This document shows positions 18,762-27,126 of a DNA stretch of 64,000 bases, one piece after another. Each line of letters begins with the position of its first letter. Position 1 is the stretch's first letter. A model generated the notes under the pieces. The model searched no databases, was not told where the DNA came from, and saw nothing but the letters and a program-made list of their open reading frames with translations. Made by a program: the position numbers and the translations under genes. Source of the stretch: Bacteroidota bacterium (GTDB taxonomy: Bacteria; Bacteroidota; Bacteroidia; AKYH767-A; OLB10); contig JAHEYP010000004.1 of assembly GCA_023251535.1 (NCBI GenBank), positions 113,039 through 177,038 on the forward strand, in the 5' to 3' direction.

Positions 18762-19427
18762 TTATTTTGATGTATTAGTCTGTCGTTTTTTAAAGAGAAA
18801 TATTTTAAGAGCTATTATTAGTAACAGTAAAACGAGCCCTACTGTTTCGATTTCAAAAGGTATGTCGCGATTTATTTCTTTAAATCTTAATTCTAGGACG
18901 ATTAATAAAACTATAATTGAAATAATTGTTGAATTAGCCGTTGTTCTAATTCCCTTACTTATATCAAGTTGTTGATGGCCTTGCCTGTATTGTCCAAATT
19001 TTATGCTGATGTTCTCCGCAATCAACATCCTCAAACTGATTTTTTTATGCAAATAGTAATGGATCAGGATTTTCGAACCAATAAACCACGAAACTAGAGC
19101 TATTGGATTAACCGCCATTCCAATTAATCCAGTGAGAATTAGATAGTCGCTGAGAATCAGTGGATTTGGACTTAAAGTCATAATCCCTTCATTAAATTCT
19201 TGCTTTTCGGTATCGTTTGTGGAGTTGTACCAAGTTTGGAGTATCCATCCGAATACCACGAACCATGCTGAAAACCAGGTGAGAAGTGCTGATTTTAAAT
19301 GGAATAAAATACCAAATTGGGAATAATAAGCGCCAATAATTGCGGCTATGGAACCAATTATCCACAAAAGTAACCGGAACTTTTCGTGCTTTTGTCCTCT
19401 AAAAGGGTACATTTTTGCGTTGTTCAT
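18762..19427 (-). CDS. Unrecognised multi-pass membrane protein
   Basis: This 221-aa protein has five or six predicted transmembrane segments, for example LLLWIIGSIAAIIGAYYSQF, LLTWFSAWFVVFGWILQTWY, YLILTGLIGMAVNPIALVSW and two at the C terminus (STIISIIVLLIVLEL, VGLVLLLLIIALKIFLF). A loop between the third and fourth segments contains SIKFGQYRQGHQQLDISKG. I see no known catalytic motif and do not recognise the family. The gene sits 14 bp upstream of the alcohol dehydrogenase gene on the same strand and may be co-transcribed with it. The true start could be the second Met (residue 6). Confidence 0.6.
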   Translation of the reverse strand: MNNAKMYPFRGQKHEKFRLLLWIIGSIAAIIGAYYSQFGILFHLKSALLTWFSAWFVVFGWILQTWYNSTNDTEKQEFNEGIMTLSPNPLILSDYLILTGLIGMAVNPIALVSWFIGSKILIHYYLHKKISLRMLIAENISIKFGQYRQGHQQLDISKGIRTTANSTIISIIVLLIVLELRFKEINRDIPFEIETVGLVLLLLIIALKIFLFKKRQTNTSK

Positions 19428-19523
19428 TGAAAATTACAATTCTTTATTTGTTCGTATTGTTTTTTAACTATATTTCGCTCCATCGTTTGGACTATATCAA
19501 CAACCAACTAACATTTTCGCGTT

Positions 19524-20576
19524 ATGGCGAATTCGAAAAAAGCGAGTAAACCTATTAAGAAGTCTACTTCTTCAAAGGCTGCTCCGGCAAAAAAAGCACC
19601 TGCTGTTAAAAAGCCTGCTTCTAAAGCCGTTGCTGCTAAGGCAAAAGTACCTACAAAAAAGGCAAGTCCGGCTCCAAAAAAGCCAGTAGCCTCTAAAAAG
19701 GTTGCCACCAAGCCTGTTGTTTCCGCTAAATCGGTCGCACCCAAAAAAGTAGAAGTTAAAAAAGTTGTTGCTCCCAAAGCATCTTCAAAACCTGTCGCTC
19801 CTCAAAAATCAGCTAATACTAAGTTGGCAGCTAAGCCTGTTATTGCTGAAAAGCCGATTGATAAAAAGAAAGTTGCTGAAAAGGCACCTATTGTTGCTCC
19901 TAAAGTAGCTGCTAAAAAGCCAGAGGTTAAATCTACTGTGATTGAAAAAAGCGATAAAAAATTAGCTAAGCCTTCTGTTGTACCGGTTAAAGATGTTAAG
20001 CAAGATAAAAAGGTAGAAAAACCCGACGATAAACTCGATCCTTTGCATGTAAAAGCGGCTAAGGCTATTAAGGAATTAGAGGAAACGATGGACTTAAGTA
20101 AAGTTCGTCCTCGAATTCAAGCAGGACCAACACCTGCTCCGAAGCAAATTGTTAAGTTAAAAGAGCCGCCTTTAAAACTCATCGAGCCAATTAATACGAC
20201 TAAAATAAAATACTCGTTGGAGTTTGAGTTTCGATCATCACCTAAAATTTTGTTTAATTGCTTAAGTGATTCAAGCGGATTAGCCGGTTGGTTTGCCGAT
20301 GAAGTGAAAACTAAAGATCGTATTTATACTTTTGTTTGGGAAGGGGGAGAGTCGTACGCGAAACTTGTAGCTATTAAAGACCAACAATTGGTGCGTTTTC
20401 AATGGCTTGATGATACTGATGGAACCTACTTTCAATTCGAAATAAAAGAGGATGATATCACTTCTGATATCGCGCTTGAAATAACGGATTTTGCAAATCC
20501 TGGAGAGAAGGAAACTTCAATTCGCTTATGGGAGTCGCAGGTGCAAAACCTAAGAATGCTCTTAGGTAGTTTATAA
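19524..20576 (+). CDS. START-like (SRPBCC) domain protein with long histone-H1-like Lys/Ala/Pro-rich N-terminal tail
   Basis: This is a 350-aa protein with two unlike parts. Residues 1 to about 165 are low-complexity and very basic, made mostly of K, A, P, V and S in repeats such as KKAPAVKKPASKAVAAKA, as in histone H1-like and other nucleoid-binding tails. Residues about 225-350 form a START-like AHSA1-type domain (YSLEFEFRSSPKILFNCL ... GLAGWFADEV ... RFQWLDD). Stand-alone versions of this domain, about 130 aa long, are common in Bacteroidota and lie near LptF/G permease genes, as here. The domain should bind a hydrophobic ligand; the tail suggests nucleic-acid or acidic-surface binding. 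The combined function is unknown. Confidence 0.8.
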   Translation: MANSKKASKPIKKSTSSKAAPAKKAPAVKKPASKAVAAKAKVPTKKASPAPKKPVASKKVATKPVVSAKSVAPKKVEVKKVVAPKASSKPVAPQKSANTKLAAKPVIAEKPIDKKKVAEKAPIVAPKVAAKKPEVKSTVIEKSDKKLAKPSVVPVKDVKQDKKVEKPDDKLDPLHVKAAKAIKELEETMDLSKVRPRIQAGPTPAPKQIVKLKEPPLKLIEPINTTKIKYSLEFEFRSSPKILFNCLSDSSGLAGWFADEVKTKDRIYTFVWEGGESYAKLVAIKDQQLVRFQWLDDTDGTYFQFEIKEDDITSDIALEITDFANPGEKETSIRLWESQVQNLRMLLGSL

Positions 20577-20577
20577 T

Positions 20578-21165
20578 TTACATTAGTATTTCGAAAAGAG
20601 TGCGAGCTGTATTTGCCGCTTGTTGAGGAAGTGATTCTGCTTCTTCAAAGGGAATTTTATGAGCTATTTTTAAGTACGACGATTTTTCAAGTTCCTTGCT
20701 AAAATCATTATCCGGATGATTCATTTGCCAATAGTTTTTTTCATCTATGATATGCATCCACTCGTCAGAATTGGCGCTGAAATAGTAATTGCTTGGGATA
20801 TCATTTTTACGAGCTAAAATTCGTTCTGAATATTGTTTAAATATTTCTCCTGAAAGATGTAATGTGACTGAAAAACAATGTCCCCGTAAACAAAGAATGC
20901 GAAGTGCCAGAAATCCTTCAGATTCAAACTTCCGCGGAAAATCAATGATGGTCCATGGGTATCCTAGAAAATTATTCCCACGAGTCGTTTTCGCCGCTGA
21001 TTTTAATAAAGGCGAATCTTCGGGGAAAAGCGGTGATAATGCTGCTTTTATTTCGACCGAACAAGCCTCTAGCAGTGCTTGTACTCGTGACTCGGCAATA
21101 ATTAAATCATTATAAAACTGCTTGTTATTCAATAATTGTAAGGTTCTTTCGTCGAAGTAAGGCAT
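20578..21165 (-). CDS. Uncharacterised 195-aa cytoplasmic protein
   Basis: This 195-aa protein has no signal peptide or membrane helix. It opens with a helical segment (NNKQFYNDLIIAESRVQALLEACSVEIKAAL), followed by a mixed domain containing FLGYPWTIIDFPRKFESEG and GHCFSVTLHLSGE. I do not recognise a Pfam family. Position between the START-like gene (stops 1 bp apart, convergent) and the LptF/G gene (divergent) suggests a conserved Bacteroidota neighbourhood. It could be a small conserved partner of envelope biogenesis, but that is only context. Confidence 0.6.
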   Translation of the reverse strand: MPYFDERTLQLLNNKQFYNDLIIAESRVQALLEACSVEIKAALSPLFPEDSPLLKSAAKTTRGNNFLGYPWTIIDFPRKFESEGFLALRILCLRGHCFSVTLHLSGEIFKQYSERILARKNDIPSNYYFSANSDEWMHIIDEKNYWQMNHPDNDFSKELEKSSYLKIAHKIPFEEAESLPQQAANTARTLFEILM

Positions 21166-21233
21166 AATATCGGCTTTTGTTGATGGTCCGCAATCAAACT
21201 TAGGTTATTTTTGCAACGTAATACTACTATTGA

Positions 21234-22652
21234 TTGGTGAAAAAACTTCATAAACTGGTTCTCAGTTCATTTATAGGACCTTTTTTCCTTACTTTTTTCA
21301 TAGCGCTTTTTGTGTTGCTTATGCAATTCCTATGGAAATATATCGACGACTTAATCGGCAAAGGGCTCGACGGAGCCGTTATTGCTGAACTATTGTTTTA
21401 TACTTCCGCGAATTTGGTGCCTTTGGCATTGCCGCTAGCGATCTTGGTTTCGTCAATCATGACGTTCGGGAACATGGCCGAACATTTCGAAATTACGGCG
21501 GCAAAGGCATCAGGGATTTCATTGCAACGCCTTATGAAGCCATTGTTTTTTGTAGCAGTAATGATAAGCGTAACGGCCTTCTTTTTCTCCAATAACGTGC
21601 TTCCATATACTAACTTGAAGATGGGTTCACTGTTGTACGATATTCGTCAGCAGAAGCCTTCATTGTCGATTCGTGAAGGAGTATTTTATAATGGAATTGA
21701 TGGGTATAGCATTAAAGTCGGACAAAAAGACAAAGACGGACAAACCATTCGTAATGTCATGATTTACGATCATACCGATCACGAAGGGAATAAAAAAGTA
21801 GTAATTGCTGAATCGGGAAAGATGGAGACATCGGCCGATCAAAAATTTTTAATTCTTACGCTGTTTAATGGTAACAGCTATGAAGAGCAAAACAAAATAA
21901 AGAATGGAGCCGACTCACATCCATTGATGCGAAACGGTTTTAAAGAATATAAAATCCGCTTCGACTTGTCGTCATTTAAGCTTAGTCGTACCAATGAAGA
22001 TTTGTTTAAAGGCGGACATCAAATGATGAATTTGATGCAATTGACATCGAGTATCGATAGTTTTAAAATCGGCATTAATGCTCGAATGGCAGAAGTGGAT
22101 AATAACCTAAAACCATATTGCTTATTCTTGCGCGATACTTCGGCATTCATCAGTAATATGAAGTCGGCGACAGCCATGAAAAACGATTATTTGATAGGAG
22201 GGAGTAGAGATGTGATTTACGAAAATGCCTTAAATCAAGCGCGATCAATTCAAGCCTACATGAATGGAACGAAAGAAGACATGGAAGGGCGCAATTATCA
22301 AATCGCCAAGTACAATGTTGAATGGCATCGTAAACTGACTTTATCGGCTGCTTGTTTTATCTTATTTCTCATAGGCGCACCGTTAGGAGCAATTATTCGT
22401 AAGGGCGGAATGGGCATGCCTTTAGTGGTTTCAATCATTTTCTTCCTTATTTACCATGTTACGAGCATTACAGGAGAGAAAATGGCAAAAGAAGGTGTTA
22501 TTCCTCCGTTTAAAGGAATGTGGTTGTCGGCTGCAGTATTGTTGCCAGTTGGGATATTTTTAATTTATAAAGCTACTCATGATTCAGTCATATTTGATGG
22601 CGATGTGTATAGAAATTTCTTTCGTAAATTTTCAAAAAATAAAAAACAGTAA
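21234..22652 (+). CDS. LptF/LptG-family lipopolysaccharide export permease (YjgP/YjgQ)
   Basis: This 472-aa inner-membrane permease has three helices near the N terminus (FIGPFFLTFFIALFVLLMQFLW; LVPLALPLAILVSSIMTFGNM; PLFFVAVMISVTAFFFSN), a large periplasmic beta-jellyroll, and three C-terminal helices containing APLGAIIRKGGMGMP, a hallmark of LptF/G proteins. Such proteins extract LPS from the inner membrane with LptB. The track starts at TTG 21234; the GTG at 21237 is the more usual start. The glycosyltransferase gene follows after 2 bp, so both are in one operon. Which of LptF or LptG it is cannot be decided. Confidence 0.92.
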   Translation: MVKKLHKLVLSSFIGPFFLTFFIALFVLLMQFLWKYIDDLIGKGLDGAVIAELLFYTSANLVPLALPLAILVSSIMTFGNMAEHFEITAAKASGISLQRLMKPLFFVAVMISVTAFFFSNNVLPYTNLKMGSLLYDIRQQKPSLSIREGVFYNGIDGYSIKVGQKDKDGQTIRNVMIYDHTDHEGNKKVVIAESGKMETSADQKFLILTLFNGNSYEEQNKIKNGADSHPLMRNGFKEYKIRFDLSSFKLSRTNEDLFKGGHQMMNLMQLTSSIDSFKIGINARMAEVDNNLKPYCLFLRDTSAFISNMKSATAMKNDYLIGGSRDVIYENALNQARSIQAYMNGTKEDMEGRNYQIAKYNVEWHRKLTLSAACFILFLIGAPLGAIIRKGGMGMPLVVSIIFFLIYHVTSITGEKMAKEGVIPPFKGMWLSAAVLLPVGIFLIYKATHDSVIFDGDVYRNFFRKFSKNKKQ

Positions 22653-22654
22653 TT

Positions 22655-23854
22655 GTGAATATACTTCAGCTTTGCGTTAAAGTTCCTTATCCTCCTCACG
22701 ATGGCGGGAGTATTGCCATGTACAATATTCAGAAGGCGGTAACAGAAAATGATGCCACATTAAAAGTCCTTACGTTTAATACAATTAAACAGCTGGTCGA
22801 TTTAAATACACTCGATGAAGAGTATATTAAAATGACAAAGATTGAAGGAGTTTATCTTGATAACAGAATAAAGCCTTTTGCAGCAATTTTCAATCTTTTT
22901 ACAGGAGAATCGTATCATATTATTCGTTTTATACGACGTGACTTTGAAGAGAAATTGATTGAGATTCTCGAACGCAATGAATTTGACGTAATTCAGCTAG
23001 AGAGTTTATATATGGTGCCATACCTCGAAACGATTCGTCGTTATTCAGAGGCGAAAGTAATTCTACGCACCCATAATATTGAGCATTTAATTTGGCAACG
23101 ATTAGCAGGAATTACTGCGAATCCTATTCGACGATGGTACTTAAATTTATTGGCTGATCGATTGCGACATTATGAAATGTGGGCATTAAATAGGGTCGAT
23201 GGCATTGCAGCATTAACGAAAGAAGATGAGACGCAATTGAGGATGTTAGGAGCGGAGGTTCCAATTCATGTAGCACCTATTGGCGTCGATTTGAAAAATT
23301 ATCCAAGCTTACCTATGCCAGAAGGTAATTTATTGTTCCATTTAGGAGCAATGGATTGGCTTCCGAATCAAGAAGGAATTAAGTGGTTTTTAGAGGAAGT
23401 TTGGCCGAAATTGAGTGTCGATATGCCAGATGTACGATTTAAATTTGCAGGTAAGCGAATGCCTCCGGGATTCTTTAACTTTAAGTCGGACCGTGTTGAT
23501 ATCTCCGATAAAGTTGATTCAATTGAAGAATACTTTGCTGATGGAAAATTGATGGTAGTGCCACTGTTTAGTGGAAGCGGTATGCGAGTGAAAATTATTG
23601 AAGGAATGGCCTTCGGAAAAGCAATTATTACTACCTCCATCGGACTAGAAGGAATTCCTGCAGTTGATGGCAAAGAAGTGCTAATTGCCAATACTCCGGA
23701 AGAGTTTATTGCCAAGATAAAAACGGCATTAAACGACTCTGAATCACTCAAAATGATCGGAGAAAATGCCCGAAAATTGGTAGAAACGAAGTTTAATAAC
23801 CGAAAAATTGGCGCCGAATTGCTTTCGTTTTATGAAAATTTGGAAAAGGAATAA
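22655..23854 (+). CDS. GT4-type glycosyltransferase
   Basis: This is a 399-aa GT-B fold enzyme. The N terminus (LQLCVKVPYPPHDGGSIAMYNI) is the classical acceptor-domain start with a glycine-rich loop. The C-terminal domain carries GAMDWLPNQEGIKWFLEEVWP, FAGKRMPPGF and the donor-binding segment VPLFSGSGMRVKIIEGMAFGKAIITTSIGLEGI with the EX7E-like glutamate. It probably adds a sugar to a surface glycan or LPS, consistent with its position 2 bp behind an LPS export permease. It starts with GTG. The sugar donor is unknown. Confidence 0.9.
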   Translation: MNILQLCVKVPYPPHDGGSIAMYNIQKAVTENDATLKVLTFNTIKQLVDLNTLDEEYIKMTKIEGVYLDNRIKPFAAIFNLFTGESYHIIRFIRRDFEEKLIEILERNEFDVIQLESLYMVPYLETIRRYSEAKVILRTHNIEHLIWQRLAGITANPIRRWYLNLLADRLRHYEMWALNRVDGIAALTKEDETQLRMLGAEVPIHVAPIGVDLKNYPSLPMPEGNLLFHLGAMDWLPNQEGIKWFLEEVWPKLSVDMPDVRFKFAGKRMPPGFFNFKSDRVDISDKVDSIEEYFADGKLMVVPLFSGSGMRVKIIEGMAFGKAIITTSIGLEGIPAVDGKEVLIANTPEEFIAKIKTALNDSESLKMIGENARKLVETKFNNRKIGAELLSFYENLEKE

Positions 23855-24019
23855 AAACAATGAGTTTTTTACAATCTAATAAATATTTGATTATCAGCAA
23901 ATTGCAAGGTTATTAACAGGCGATGTTCGATTTTTTTAATTTCCTGCACAAAAAAGGTGCTTTATAAGTGAAAATTCGCTAATATTGCAGCCCCGTTTAG
24001 GGTAATATAGAGAAGCAAA

Positions 24020-24385
24020 ATGAACTTACTTAACGTAGCTGAACAAAACAGCATCGAAATTAAGCAGTGGCCTGAATTCAGAGCCGGTGATACTATTACT
24101 GTAGTTTATAAAATTGTTGAAGGAAACAAAGAGCGTGAGCAGTTGTTCCAAGGCGTTGTAATTCAACGTAAAGGAACGGCTACTACTGGAACTTTTACTA
24201 TTCGTAAGATTTCTGGTGGAGTAGGAGTTGAGCGTATCTTCCCAATCAACAGCCCAAAAATTGCTAGTATCGAAGTTAACAAACACGGTAAAGTTCGTCG
24301 TGCGCGTATCTTCTATCTACGTGATATGGTAGGTAAGAGTGCAAGAATTGAAGAAAGAAGGGTGAATACGACTAAGGCTAAATAG
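24020..24385 (+). CDS. rplS: Ribosomal protein L19 (bL19)
   Basis: This 121-aa large-subunit protein sits at the interface with the 30S subunit. The canonical pattern is present: [47 protein letters not shown] and the basic C terminus [19 protein letters not shown]. The length is typical. It is not next to trmD or rimM here and stands alone, with a 165-bp upstream gap that should hold its promoter, and a strong terminator after it. Confidence 0.97.
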   Translation: MNLLNVAEQNSIEIKQWPEFRAGDTITVVYKIVEGNKEREQLFQGVVIQRKGTATTGTFTIRKISGGVGVERIFPINSPKIASIEVNKHGKVRRARIFYLRDMVGKSARIEERRVNTTKAK

Positions 24386-24426
24386 TCTCATTCGGGTTGC
24401 AAAATTTCAACCTTTCATATTTTATA

Positions 24427-24460
24427 ACAAAACCTGCCCTAAAGGCGGGTTTTGTATTTT
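24427..24460 (+). terminator. Terminator after rplS
   Basis: A 12-bp stem (ACAAAACCTGCC with GGCGGGTTTTGT, one wobble) and a 5-nt loop are followed by a T-rich stretch. Confidence 0.88.
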
Positions 24461-24526
24461 ATACTTTTCTAAGATTTTTATCACTTCTTATCGCTCTTCC
24501 CATTTTGTTTTCTAATTTGGCAGTCT

Positions 24527-25051
24527 ATGCATAGAATATTCAGGCCGTTACTGATATTGTTACTGTTAGTGACCTCTTCAGCGGGGGCACAAGTTTTCCT
24601 CATCTCTCAAATTTTCCCTTCCAATAGCGAGGGAATGGCTGTGTATAGCATTTCGATTAGGAATACTGCCCGTGATAGCATTTTGGTATTACATACCCAA
24701 GAGGCACAATTTCCTCCGTTTATCAATAAGTATAGGTGGGATGAGACCCCAAATAAAACATGTAAGCTCTTTCTACACTTGGGTAAGAGTAATAATCCTT
24801 TGATGCCTGAAAAATACCGTGCTACTAAAACCTTAGCTTCGAAAGAGCAGATCGATTTATACTTCATTGTACCGGCGCGCTTAAATAGTGCTCCAAAACA
24901 ACTCGAAATTTGGTATAGCTTACTCGACGATAAATATTATTCTGACTTTCAAAAATTGGAAACTAGTAACACCAATTCAGCATTAAAACGTTGTAAAAAA
25001 CTGAAAGCGAAATATGGTAGAGTATATCATCATACGCTCGATTTTCAGTAA
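24527..25051 (+). CDS. Unrecognised secreted protein
   Basis: This 174-aa protein has a signal peptide (PLLILLLLVTSSAGAQ, cleavage about residue 22). The mature part is a beta-rich domain with SEGMAVYSISIRNTARDSILVLHT and YFIVPARLNSAPKQLEIWYSL, which looks like an Ig-like or transthyretin-like sandwich, and it ends in a basic helix. No family is recognised. It is convergent with the response-regulator gene, 7 bp apart. It may be periplasmic or outer-membrane associated. Confidence 0.6.
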   Translation: MHRIFRPLLILLLLVTSSAGAQVFLISQIFPSNSEGMAVYSISIRNTARDSILVLHTQEAQFPPFINKYRWDETPNKTCKLFLHLGKSNNPLMPEKYRATKTLASKEQIDLYFIVPARLNSAPKQLEIWYSLLDDKYYSDFQKLETSNTNSALKRCKKLKAKYGRVYHHTLDFQ

Positions 25052-25058
25052 GCAATAT

Positions 25059-25763
25059 TTATCGTACTACTTCCTTGATTTTTGCATGGAATACAAATCC
25101 TACTCCAAAAACATTTTCGATTTGTAGTGAGGAATCTTTGCTTAAGTACTTTCGTATTTTAGTAATAAATACATCTAGACTTCTTCCAATAAAATAGTCG
25201 TTTGTGCCCCAAATGGCCATGAGCATTTCCTCGCGACGAATTACTTTATTTGCATTCTGACATAAGTAAAGCAAAATGACATTTTCTTTATCTGTAATGC
25301 GTTTAGTGTTTGATCCATTTCTTAAAAGCAAATTAGCTGGCTCAAATACATATTCGCCAATGATGTAGTTTTTTAGATTTTCTGATTCCTTGATTGTACT
25401 TCTTTTAAGTATGGCATTTATTTTCCATACCAGTTCTTCTTCATCGAAGGGTTTTAATATATAGTCAACAGCTCCTGAAGTATATCCAGCTTGCTTGTCT
25501 TCTTTCATCGATTTAGATGTCAAGTATAGAAAGGGAAGCTTTGATACATGCTTAGAAATATAGCTCCCTACAGTGATTCCATCTACATACGGCATCATTA
25601 CATCTAAAATGCAAAGCTGAAACGTGTTTTGTTGAATGGCTTCAATTGCTTGCTGTCCATCTTTTGCAAGGTGAACCGAAAAGCCGTTTGATTCTAAATA
25701 ATCGACTAATAATACGCCTAAATTTAAATCATCTTCAGCTAATAATATTCGTGGTTTATTCAT
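25059..25763 (-). CDS. OmpR-family response regulator
   Basis: This is a 234-aa two-component regulator. The receiver domain (1-120) has the acidic pair (AEDDLNLG), the phospho-acceptor in CILDVMMPYVDG, the T in LTSKS and the KPFD lysine. The C-terminal part (130-230) is an OmpR/PhoB winged helix (KRITDKENVILLYLCQNANKVIRREEML; RSLDVFITKIRKYL). It partners the histidine kinase encoded immediately upstream, whose gene it overlaps by 8 nt. The probable target is nearby or the divergent propeller gene, but no binding site was identified. Confidence 0.93.
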   Translation of the reverse strand: MNKPRILLAEDDLNLGVLLVDYLESNGFSVHLAKDGQQAIEAIQQNTFQLCILDVMMPYVDGITVGSYISKHVSKLPFLYLTSKSMKEDKQAGYTSGAVDYILKPFDEEELVWKINAILKRSTIKESENLKNYIIGEYVFEPANLLLRNGSNTKRITDKENVILLYLCQNANKVIRREEMLMAIWGTNDYFIGRSLDVFITKIRKYLSKDSSLQIENVFGVGFVFHAKIKEVVR

Positions 25764-27006
25764 TTACTAAAGGAAGTTTAATGGTAAATAATGATCCTTT
25801 TCCTTCTTCACTGGCTAGTGAAATTGTCCCTTTATGTTGCGCGATGATGACTTGCACATAAGAAAGTCCTACCCCAAATCCTTTTACTGTATGAATATTA
25901 CCTGTTGGTACTCTGAAGTATCTTTCAAAAACTTTTTCGCGATATTTTGGAGCTATGCCAATGCCGTTGTCGCTAATCGAAATTAAAATTTGATTTTCAT
26001 TTCTCATAAAGTTTAATTCAATCCTGGGATTCCCATTGCTGTATTTAATGGCATTGTCGACTAGATTGATGATTGCACTTTTCAAAAGTTCTTTATCGGC
26101 ATTGATAACAATATTGTCCGGTGAATAATTGATATTAATTTCTCCTTTCGCTTCTTCAATTTGTACAGCGGTTTCACACTCAATTTCTTTTAAAAGGCTG
26201 TTTAGTTCAATTGGCTTTAGTTGAACGAAATTTCCTCCTTTTTCCCATGATGAAAGTTGCAATAATTGTTCTACTTGATTATTCAGTTTTTCTTTTTCTA
26301 CTAAAAGAATGTCGATATATCTGTTACGTTTTTCTTTATCATCATGAATCACTTCATTTCGCAACATTTTACCTGCTAAAGCGATATTCGTCAATGGAGT
26401 TTTGAATTCATGAATGATATTGCTTAAGAATTGCTTTGAGTTTGCTGCTAATTCTTTTTCTTTTTGAAGTGACCGATAGGTGTAAAAAGTGACTACCATT
26501 ACTAATAAAATTAATCCGACAGAGAGAATAAACAAAGGGCCCATTTCAGCTCTAATAAATTCTTCTTTTTCGGGGAATTTTAACTGCAATAACAACTTCT
26601 CTTGTTCATTCGGATCACTTATACAAGCTTGGTAGTTGTTGTCTTTATTAAAAAGCGATTGCGGTTGCCAAATTGGTGGATTGGCTGATTGATTTTTCCA
26701 AGGACTAACTTCAAAAGTATAATTAATGTTGATGTCGTACAGTTTTAAATAATGTCGCAGGATACTGTCCGTTTTAATTAATTCTCTTTTGTCGGCAGCA
26801 ATAAAAAGTTCTTGCTTTGCTGATGTATTGGTAGAAATTTCATTCGATACCGCAGTAAGCGCTAAATGCACTTTCTCATTAAAAATTGCTTCTTTTGTAT
26901 TCGCAGTTTTAAGAATCCAGTAATATTGTATTCCTAGAATTGCCACGAAAGCAATCCCAGTTAATAGAATAAATAGCAGATCTTTTTTGAATTTCATACC
27001 ATTCAA
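25756..27006 (-). CDS. Membrane sensor histidine kinase
   Basis: This is a 416-aa kinase. TM1 is LLFILLTGIAFVAILGIQYYW, a periplasmic sensor region of about 120 residues follows, then TM2 (LFILSVGLILLVMVVTFYTY). The HisKA domain holds the phospho-acceptor His in LSNIIHEFKTPLTNIAL near residue 200. The HATPase part has the N box (SAIINLVDNAIKYSNG), the G1 box (ISISDNGIGIAPKYREKVF) and the G2 box (GFGVGLSYV). It is the cognate partner of the overlapping response-regulator gene. The periplasmic domain shows no known ligand-binding family. The divergent gene encodes a secreted propeller protein. Confidence 0.93.
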   Translation of the reverse strand: MNGMKFKKDLLFILLTGIAFVAILGIQYYWILKTANTKEAIFNEKVHLALTAVSNEISTNTSAKQELFIAADKRELIKTDSILRHYLKLYDININYTFEVSPWKNQSANPPIWQPQSLFNKDNNYQACISDPNEQEKLLLQLKFPEKEEFIRAEMGPLFILSVGLILLVMVVTFYTYRSLQKEKELAANSKQFLSNIIHEFKTPLTNIALAGKMLRNEVIHDDKEKRNRYIDILLVEKEKLNNQVEQLLQLSSWEKGGNFVQLKPIELNSLLKEIECETAVQIEEAKGEININYSPDNIVINADKELLKSAIINLVDNAIKYSNGNPRIELNFMRNENQILISISDNGIGIAPKYREKVFERYFRVPTGNIHTVKGFGVGLSYVQVIIAQHKGTISLASEEGKGSLFTIKLPLVNE

Positions 27007-27126
27007 AAATACTCATAATAAACGTATCAATTTAGCATTAACAACTCGTTAACACCTGAATAACGAGTGAATAACACGAGCTCTTTGCAATTGACAGTAG
27101 ATTTGCCCTATCTAAAAATCATCATC

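Noticed and set aside
19508-19777. 89-aa minus-strand ORF rich in Ala, Phe, Gly and Leu
   Set aside because: It is the antisense of the Lys/Ala repeat region of the START-like protein; its hydrophobic look is a by-product of that composition.
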